Source of the DNA: Planctomycetota bacterium | Lineage (GTDB): Bacteria > Planctomycetota > PLA2 > JAEUHO01 | Reading direction: 5' to 3' | Assembly: GCA_026647295.1 (NCBI GenBank) | Contig: JAPKHB010000133.1 | Coordinates: 1 to 9,369, forward strand | DNA: 9,369 bases | Shown here: piece after piece, positions 1 through 4,314 of the stretch | How positions within the stretch are numbered: position 1 is the first letter of the stretch | How the letters are laid out: the number at the start of each line of letters is the position of its first letter | Notes under the pieces: model-generated | Told to the model about the DNA's origin: nothing | The model's database searches: none | What the model saw: only the letters and a program-made list of their open reading frames with translations | Made by a program: the position numbers and the translations under genes

Positions 1-2023
1 GACCCGACAACGGCGACACGTCCGTGATCGCGTTGTTCTTCAGCGACAGCGTGTTCAGCCCCGTCACCGCACCTATCGGCCCGATATCCGTCACCCCGCT
101 CGATACCAGCGACAGCGTGCTCAGCGTGGGCCGGTCCTCGAGCGCCGCGATCTCCTGGGGGGTCAGCCCCTTCTCGTGGCGGAAGTCGAAGCGCAGGCGG
201 TCCGGGGCGACCAGCGAGCCCTCCTGGCGCACCTGCTCCCCGAGGACCTGCTTGAGGGCCAGGTGCAGGAGGTGGGTCGCGGTGTGGTTGCGCCGGATGG
301 CGTCGCGGCGCTCGCGGTCGACCTCCGCGCGCACGCCGTCCCCCACCGCGAGGCGCCCGCGCTCCACGCGCACGCGGTGCAGGTGGAAGCCTTCGGTGCG
401 CTGCGTGTCGGTCACCCGCGCCAGGCCCCCGTCGGCGACCAGTTCCCCGGTGTCGCCCACCTGCCCGCCCGACTCGGCGTAGAAGGGCGTGCGGTCGAGC
501 ACCACCGTCACCTCGGTCCCCGCCGCGGCCGCCTCGACCAGGGCCTCGCCGTCCACCAGCCCGACCACGACGGCCGCGCCGCTCACGCCGTCGCCCTCGT
601 AGCCGGTGAACGCGGTCGGCGCCACGCCCCGCTCGCGCAGCGCGCCGAGCGGCCCGGCGGCGAAGATCTCGCCCTTGAGGCGCGAGCCCTTGCGCGCCCG
701 GTCGCGCTGCGCCTCCATCTCGCGCTCAAAACCCGCGACGTCCACGGCCAGGCCGCGCTCGGCCAGGATGGCCTGGGCGAGGTCGAGCGGGAAGCCGTAG
801 GTGTCGTGCAGGCGGAAGGCCGCGGGGCCCGGCAGCACGGCGGCCCCCCCGAGCCGGGCGAGTTCCTCCTCGAGGTAGCGCAGGCCGGTCGCGTAGGTCT
901 CGCGAAAGCGCAGTTCCTCGCCCTCGAGCAGCCCGCGCAGGGTGGCGCGCCCCTCGACCAGTTCGGGGTAGGCCGCCCCCATCACGCCGGCCACGGGCTC
1001 CACCAGGGCGGCGAGGAAGGGGGCCTCCAGGCCGAGCTGGATGCCGTCGCGGATGGCGCGCCGCAGCACGCGGCGCAGCACGTAGCCCCGGCCCTCGTTG
1101 CCCGGCCGGACGCCGTCGGCCATGAGGAAACACGCGGCCCGGGCGTGCTCGGCGATGCGGCGCACGCGCCGCGGCCCTTCCCCGGGGACCTGCGCCCCCG
1201 TCGGGTCGAAGCGGTACGGGACGCCCGCCAGGTCCGCGACCGCCTCGACGAGGGGCCGGAACAGGCGCGTGGAGAAGGGGGACTGCTGCCCCTCCAGCGC
1301 CGCGACGAGCCGCTCGAAGCCCGCCCCGCAGTCGATGTTGCGCTGCGGCAACGGCACCAACTCCCCGCCGTCCCGCCGGTCGTACTGCGTGAACACCGTG
1401 TTCCAGATCTCGACGAAGCGCCCGGTGTCGAAGTGGTTCGCGTCCTCGTCCCCCACGGCGGCGGCCTCGCCGTAGTCGAAGAAGATCTCCGAGCAGGGCC
1501 CGCAGGGGCCGTTGGGGCCCGCCTGGGGGGCGTCGGCGGGCCAGAAGTTCTCGCGGGCGTCGAAGCGCCCGACGCGCGCCCGCGGCACGCCCAGGGCGAG
1601 CCAGGCCTCCCGCGCCTCCTCGTCCTCCCGGTACACCGTGACCCACAGCCGCGCGGGGTCCAGCGCGAGCTCGCGCGTCAGGAACTCCCACGCCCAGGCG
1701 ATGGCCTCGCGCTTGAAGTAGTCGCCGAAGGAGAAGTGCCCGAGCATCTCGAAGAAGGTGAGGTGGCGCGGGGTGCGGCCGACGTTCTCCAGGTCCCCCT
1801 GGCGGAAGCACTTCTGCACCGAGCAGGCCCGCCGCCAGCGGACCCCCTTGCCCAGGAACTGCTCCTTGAACTGGTTCATCCCCGCGCCGGTGAAGAGCAG
1901 GGTGGGGTCGTTCTCGGGCACCAACGAGGCGCTGGGCACCGGGTGGTGCCCGCGAGCCACGAAGAAGTCCATCCAGGCGCGGCGCAGCGCGTCCGGGGCG
2001 GGCGGCGACCGGTCGGGGGGCAC
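1..2023 (-). CDS. alaS: Alanyl-tRNA synthetase, C-terminally replaced or truncated (runs off left edge)
   Basis: AlaRS charges tRNA-Ala with alanine in the cytoplasm and edits mischarged Ser/Gly-tRNA. Taking GTG at 2023 as start, the class II catalytic core shows LLFTGAGMNQFK (around residues 43-54), motif 2 with CFRQGDLENVGRT (about 70-82) and motif 3 IDCGAGFERL (about 228-237). The tRNA-recognition region has the typical GNEGRGYVLRRVLRRA. The editing domain carries HTATH with zinc ligands H580 and H584, then RFDFRHEKGLTPQEIAALE. At residue 629 homology stops and LRR sequence continues in frame to the edge (674 residues visible). The family norm is about 870-880 residues, so the second CxxxH zinc pair and the C-terminal DHHA1 domain are absent here. 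GTG 2023 has a GGAG nine bases upstream; GTG at 2053 is the alternative. The gene is divergent from thpR. Identity is certain; the C-terminal junction is suspect. Confidence 0.95.
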   Translation of the reverse strand, partial: MPPDRSPPAPDALRRAWMDFFVARGHHPVPSASLVPENDPTLLFTGAGMNQFKEQFLGKGVRWRRACSVQKCFRQGDLENVGRTPRHLTFFEMLGHFSFGDYFKREAIAWAWEFLTRELALDPARLWVTVYREDEEAREAWLALGVPRARVGRFDARENFWPADAPQAGPNGPCGPCSEIFFDYGEAAAVGDEDANHFDTGRFVEIWNTVFTQYDRRDGGELVPLPQRNIDCGAGFERLVAALEGQQSPFSTRLFRPLVEAVADLAGVPYRFDPTGAQVPGEGPRRVRRIAEHARAACFLMADGVRPGNEGRGYVLRRVLRRAIRDGIQLGLEAPFLAALVEPVAGVMGAAYPELVEGRATLRGLLEGEELRFRETYATGLRYLEEELARLGGAAVLPGPAAFRLHDTYGFPLDLAQAILAERGLAVDVAGFEREMEAQRDRARKGSRLKGEIFAAGPLGALRERGVAPTAFTGYEGDGVSGAAVVVGLVDGEALVEAAAAGTEVTVVLDRTPFYAESGGQVGDTGELVADGGLARVTDTQRTEGFHLHRVRVERGRLAVGDGVRAEVDRERRDAIRRNHTATHLLHLALKQVLGEQVRQEGSLVAPDRLRFDFRHEKGLTPQEIAALEDRPTLSTLSLVSSGVTDIGPIGAVTGLNTLSLKNNAITDVSPLSG
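2..136 (-). other. Leucine-rich repeat segment joined in frame to AlaRS
   Basis: Reading the minus strand in the AlaRS frame, the last 45 visible residues contain two back-to-back repeats of about 22 residues: LSTLSLVSSGVTDIGPIGAV then LNTLSLKNNAITDVSPLSG. The L-x-x-L-x-L-x-x-N/S-x-I/V-T-D-I/V-x-P-L/I spacing is the SDS22/internalin-like bacterial LRR, found in secreted or surface proteins for protein binding. AlaRS has no such domain. G+C here is about 62-67 percent, below the neighbouring alaS, and codons such as GTA and ATA appear that alaS avoids. It is either a foreign gene fragment joined by misassembly or recombination, or a real fusion. The LRR identity is clear; its belonging to alaS is doubtful. 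Confidence 0.85.
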
Positions 2024-2032
2024 GGGCGGGGT

Positions 2033-2036
2033 CTCC
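2033..2036 (-). promoter_or_regulatory. Candidate alaS ribosome binding site
   Basis: GGAG on the minus strand ends nine bases before GTG 2023 and is the reason that codon is preferred over GTG 2053, which has no Shine-Dalgarno. A TACCGT hexamer on the minus strand (2057 to 2052) would sit as a -10 giving a leader of about 20 bases that keeps this site. No good -35 is seen. Confidence 0.4.
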
Positions 2037-2115
2037 GGGGTCGAGCCCGGCACGGTAACACGCTCACGCCGGGACCCGCCGCCCAGCGCGCGCCCGGGGC
2101 CGGGGGACACAGGGG

Positions 2116-2121
2116 TACCGT
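2116..2121 (+). promoter_or_regulatory. Candidate -10 (TACCGT) for thpR, possibly leaderless
   Basis: TACCGT fits TANNNT and ends six bases before the thpR ATG. No proper Shine-Dalgarno lies upstream (only AGGGG, 12 bases away), so transcription may start at or next to the ATG. The 104-base gap between the divergent alaS and thpR must hold both promoters. No convincing -35 is visible. Confidence 0.35.
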
Positions 2122-2127
2122 GGGGCC

Positions 2128-2760
2128 ATGGCCGAACGCTGGCGCACCTTCGTCGCCCTGCGCGTGGGACCCGCGCCCGCCGGGGGGCTGGCGGCGCTCG
2201 GCGCCGGACTGGCCGCGTCGTGCCCCGCGCTGCGGCTCGTGGCGCGCCGCGACCTGCACGTCACGTTGCACTTCCTGGGCGCGACCGATCCGGCGCACGT
2301 GCCGCGCATCGGCGCGGCCCTCTGCGAGGTGGCCGCGGCCCATCCGCCGCTCCCGCTCGCCTACGCCGGCCTGGGCGCCTTCCCCACGCCCCGGCGCCCG
2401 CGGGTGCTCTGGGCCGGCGTCGCCCCCCTCCCCGACGCCGCGCAGGGGGCCGACGCGCTCGCGCGCCTGGCCGCGGCCGTGGGTCGGGCGCTGGCCCCGC
2501 TGGGCCATCCGCCCGAGGCCCGGGCCTTCCACGGCCACGTCACCCTGGCCCGCCTGGACCGCCGGCCCACGCCCGCGCTGCTGGCCCGCCTCGAGGCGGC
2601 CCGGGCCGCCCCGGCCGAGCCCCTGGGCGCGGAAACCGTGTCGGACCTCGAACTTATTCTTTCCGAACCCGGAAGGCGCCCGTACCATTACAGAACCCTA
2701 ACAAAGGCGCGGCTCGCAGCGGGCCCCGCCCACGGAGGGTCGGAGGGGCACGGGCCCTGA
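2128..2760 (+). CDS. thpR: RNA 2',3'-cyclic phosphodiesterase (2'-5' RNA ligase family, 2H superfamily)
   Basis: Members hydrolyse RNA 2',3'-cyclic phosphate to a 2'-phosphate end (ThpR/LigT); the physiological RNA substrate is usually unknown. The 210-residue protein has both catalytic HxT motifs: HVTLHFLG with H44 and T46, and HGHVTLARL with H137 and T139. The N-terminal WRTFVALRV strand and the C-terminal VSDLELILSEPG strand are typical of the family. Length is slightly above the usual 180-190 because of a tail rich in Gly, Ala and His after YRTLTKARL. The ATG follows no good Shine-Dalgarno. recA starts 170 bases downstream on the same strand, a linkage seen in several phyla (often cinA-thpR-recA), so co-transcription is likely. 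Recognition is secure from the paired motifs and the context. Confidence 0.93.
   Translation: MAERWRTFVALRVGPAPAGGLAALGAGLAASCPALRLVARRDLHVTLHFLGATDPAHVPRIGAALCEVAAAHPPLPLAYAGLGAFPTPRRPRVLWAGVAPLPDAAQGADALARLAAAVGRALAPLGHPPEARAFHGHVTLARLDRRPTPALLARLEAARAAPAEPLGAETVSDLELILSEPGRRPYHYRTLTKARLAAGPAHGGSEGHGP
2660..2688 (+). promoter_or_regulatory. Weak candidate recA promoter inside the 3' end of thpR
   Basis: A local AT-rich pocket with rare codons (CTT ATT CTT TCC) holds TTTCCG (2660-2665) and TACCAT (2683-2688) separated by 17 bases, matching the -35 at 3/6 and the -10 at 4/6. A dyad at 2659-2676 (TTCCG AACC CGGAA with extra outer pairs) overlaps it and could be an operator or just a hairpin. 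No canonical LexA box was found. Low confidence. Confidence 0.22.
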
Positions 2761-2840
2761 CCGTCCGGGAGCCGCGCCGGCGATTCCGGCCTGGCCCCCG
2801 GGCGCGGCGGCCGAAACCGCCGCGGGGCCGGCAGCGACCC

Positions 2841-2860
2841 AGGAGACCGCAGGAAACCGA
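2841..2860 (+). repeat. Tandem 10-base direct repeat in recA leader
   Basis: AGGAGACCGC is followed directly by AGGAAACCGA (8 of 10 identical). It lies just before the leader hairpins. Function unknown; it may be chance in G/C-rich sequence. Confidence 0.4.
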
Positions 2861-2862
2861 CC

Positions 2863-2886
2863 GGCTTGGGGGCTGCGCCCCCGGCC
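2863..2886 (+). other. Leader hairpin 1 upstream of recA
   Basis: GGGGGC (2868-2873) pairs perfectly with GCCCCC (2877-2882) around a TGC loop, and flanking GGC/GCC bases can lengthen the stem. There is no T-run after it, so it is not a standard intrinsic terminator. Confidence 0.5.
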
Positions 2887-2896
2887 GATCCCCAGG

Positions 2897-2915
2897 GGCC
2901 GGGACCCCCCCGGCC
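2897..2915 (+). other. Leader hairpin 2 abutting the recA Shine-Dalgarno
   Basis: GGCCGGG (2897-2903) pairs with CCCGGCC (2909-2915) over a five-base loop. The stem ends on the base before AAGGAG. It could affect ribosome access or mRNA stability; no T-run follows. Confidence 0.5.
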
Positions 2916-2921
2916 AAGGAG
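2916..2921 (+). promoter_or_regulatory. recA ribosome binding site
   Basis: AAGGAG lies nine bases before ATG 2931. It fixes the start that includes the N-terminal extension, since no other in-frame ATG, GTG or TTG precedes the conserved core. Confidence 0.85.
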
Positions 2922-2930
2922 TGAACGAGC

Positions 2931-4061
2931 ATGGTCATCGCCAACAGCAAGAGCAGCGAAGCCACCCGCCGCGGGGCCGCGGCCCGCAAGCCCGCCGAGG
3001 GCGCCGAGGCCCGCGAGACGCCCGAGGGGCGCGCCCGGCGCCAGTCCCTGGATCAGGCCGTCGCGCAGATCGAGAAGCAGTTCGGCAAGGGTTCGATCAT
3101 GACCCTGGGCGACGGGCAGGCCGTGCCCGTCGCCGGCATCTCCACCGGCAGCCCCTCGCTCGACCTGGCCCTCGGGGGCTTTGGCGTGCCGCGCGGCCGC
3201 ATCACCGAGGTCTACGGCCCCGAGTCCTCGGGCAAGACCACGTTGTGCTCGCACGTGATCGCCAACGCCCAGCGCGCCGGGGGCACCTGCGCCTTCATCG
3301 ACGCCGAGCACGCCTTCGACGCCAAGTACGCTCGCTCGCTCGGGGTCAACCTGGACGAGTTGCTCATCTCCCAGCCCGACACGGGCGAGCAGGCCCTGGA
3401 GATCGCCGAGGCCCTGATCCGCTCCAACGCCGTGGACGTGGTGGTGGTGGACTCCGTGGCCGCGCTGGTGCCCAAGGCCGAGATCGAGGGCGAGATGGGC
3501 GACAGCCACGTCGGCCTGCAGGCCCGCCTGATGAGCCAGGCGCTGCGCAAGCTCGGCGGGGCCATCCGCACCTCCAACGCCGCCATGATCTTCACCAACC
3601 AGATCCGCATGAAGATCGGCGTGATGTTCGGGAGCCCGGAGACCACCAGCGGCGGCAACGCGCTCAAGTTCTACGCCTCGGTCCGCCTGGACATGCGCCG
3701 CATCGGCTCGCTCAAGGGCCCGGGCGACGTGGTGCTGGGCAACCGCGTGCGCGTGAAGGTGGTCAAGAACAAGATCGCCCCGCCCTTCCGCACGGCGGAG
3801 TTCGACATCCTCTTCGGCGGCGGCATCGACCGCGTGGGCGACCTGCTCGACCTCGCCGTGAACGCCGGGGCCGTCGACAAGAGCGGGGCCTGGCTCTCCT
3901 TCAAGGACACCCGCCTGGGCCAGGGCAAGGAGAAGGCCGTGGAGTTCCTGCGCCAGACGCCCGACGTGCTCGCCGGCCTGGAGGCCGAGACGGCCAAGGC
4001 CCTTGGCCTCGAGCGCCTGCCCGGCGCCGCGGCGGGGCCCTCCCCCGCGCCGGCCGGCTAG
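2931..4061 (+). CDS. recA: Recombinase RecA
   Basis: RecA forms ATP-dependent filaments on single-stranded DNA, drives strand exchange and triggers LexA self-cleavage. The 376-residue product has the signature FGKGSIMTLGD near residue 50, Walker A GPESSGKT at 96-103, the Walker B region VDVVVVDSVAAL, the L1 region EGEMGDSHVGLQARLMSQAL and the L2 region FGSPETTSGGNALKFYASVR. The conserved core starts about 30 residues later than in E. coli RecA, because of a basic, Ser/Ala/Glu-rich, probably disordered N-terminus. The C-terminus is a short Pro/Ala tail without the acidic E. coli tail. No intein or break is present. The strong RBS supports ATG 2931. thpR lies upstream; a structured gap follows. 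SOS control is expected, but no LexA site could be named. Confidence 0.98.
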   Translation: MVIANSKSSEATRRGAAARKPAEGAEARETPEGRARRQSLDQAVAQIEKQFGKGSIMTLGDGQAVPVAGISTGSPSLDLALGGFGVPRGRITEVYGPESSGKTTLCSHVIANAQRAGGTCAFIDAEHAFDAKYARSLGVNLDELLISQPDTGEQALEIAEALIRSNAVDVVVVDSVAALVPKAEIEGEMGDSHVGLQARLMSQALRKLGGAIRTSNAAMIFTNQIRMKIGVMFGSPETTSGGNALKFYASVRLDMRRIGSLKGPGDVVLGNRVRVKVVKNKIAPPFRTAEFDILFGGGIDRVGDLLDLAVNAGAVDKSGAWLSFKDTRLGQGKEKAVEFLRQTPDVLAGLEAETAKALGLERLPGAAAGPSPAPAG

Positions 4062-4069
4062 CCCCGCCC

Positions 4070-4118
4070 CGTTGGTCCGGACGCCAAGCGCCCGCGAGAG
4101 CCTCCACCCGGACCAACG
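4070..4118 (+). repeat. Perfect 11-base inverted repeat after recA
   Basis: CGTTGGTCCGG (4070-4080) is repeated inverted as CCGGACCAACG (4108-4118) with a 27-base spacer, beginning eight bases after the recA stop. It could be part of a recA terminator or a protein-binding site. No T-run follows. Confidence 0.6.
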
Positions 4119-4136
4119 CCTGCAAAGGGGTGCAGG
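4119..4136 (+). terminator. Possible recA 3' stem-loop, no U-tract
   Basis: CCTGCA (4119-4124) pairs with TGCAGG (4131-4136) over a six-base loop, directly after the longer inverted repeat. Further dyads follow: GCCCGGGC at 4156-4163 and 4178-4185, and CGCCGAC 4214-4220 with GTCGGCG 4232-4238. Together they make the 253-base gap strongly structured, which fits transcription ending here. The lack of a T-run means this is not a canonical intrinsic terminator. Confidence 0.35.
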
Positions 4137-4277
4137 TCACCCCCCCTCGGGGCGGGCCCGGGCGGTCTGCGCCCGCTGCCCGGGCGCGATGCGTGCGGCA
4201 GGGCGAACCGGCCCGCCGACGACCTCGGGGGGTCGGCGATCCGGATGCGCCCCGCGCGGCGTTGCGCCAGAGGGACG

Positions 4278-4307
4278 TTGACCGGCATCCCCCCCCACGA
4301 GTAGGGT
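4278..4307 (+). promoter_or_regulatory. Candidate promoter of the lipoprotein gene, probably leaderless
   Basis: TTGACC (4278-4283, 5/6 to the -35 consensus) is followed after 18 bases by TAGGGT (4302-4307, TANNNT form). Transcription would start about at the GTG at 4315. The gene has no Shine-Dalgarno, which agrees with a leaderless message. Confidence 0.45.
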
Positions 4308-4314
4308 CCCGCCC

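Noticed and set aside
2650..2668. LexA box of the GAAC-N7-GAAC type
   Set aside because: The two GAAC words are 11 bases apart, not 7, and lie inside thpR coding sequence.
176..2701. 841-codon open frame on the plus strand
   Set aside because: It lies opposite alaS and overlaps thpR; its low-complexity Arg/Gly/Ala/Pro-rich product matches no family I know, as expected for a shadow in G/C-rich coding sequence.
2921..2937. GTG start at 2921 for an alternative recA
   Set aside because: It is ten bases from ATG 2931 and so out of frame with recA.
4070..4118. Integron attC-like site
   Set aside because: The arms are in the wrong order (GTT outside at the left, AAC at the right) and do not fit RYYYAAC…GTTRRRY; no integrase is nearby.
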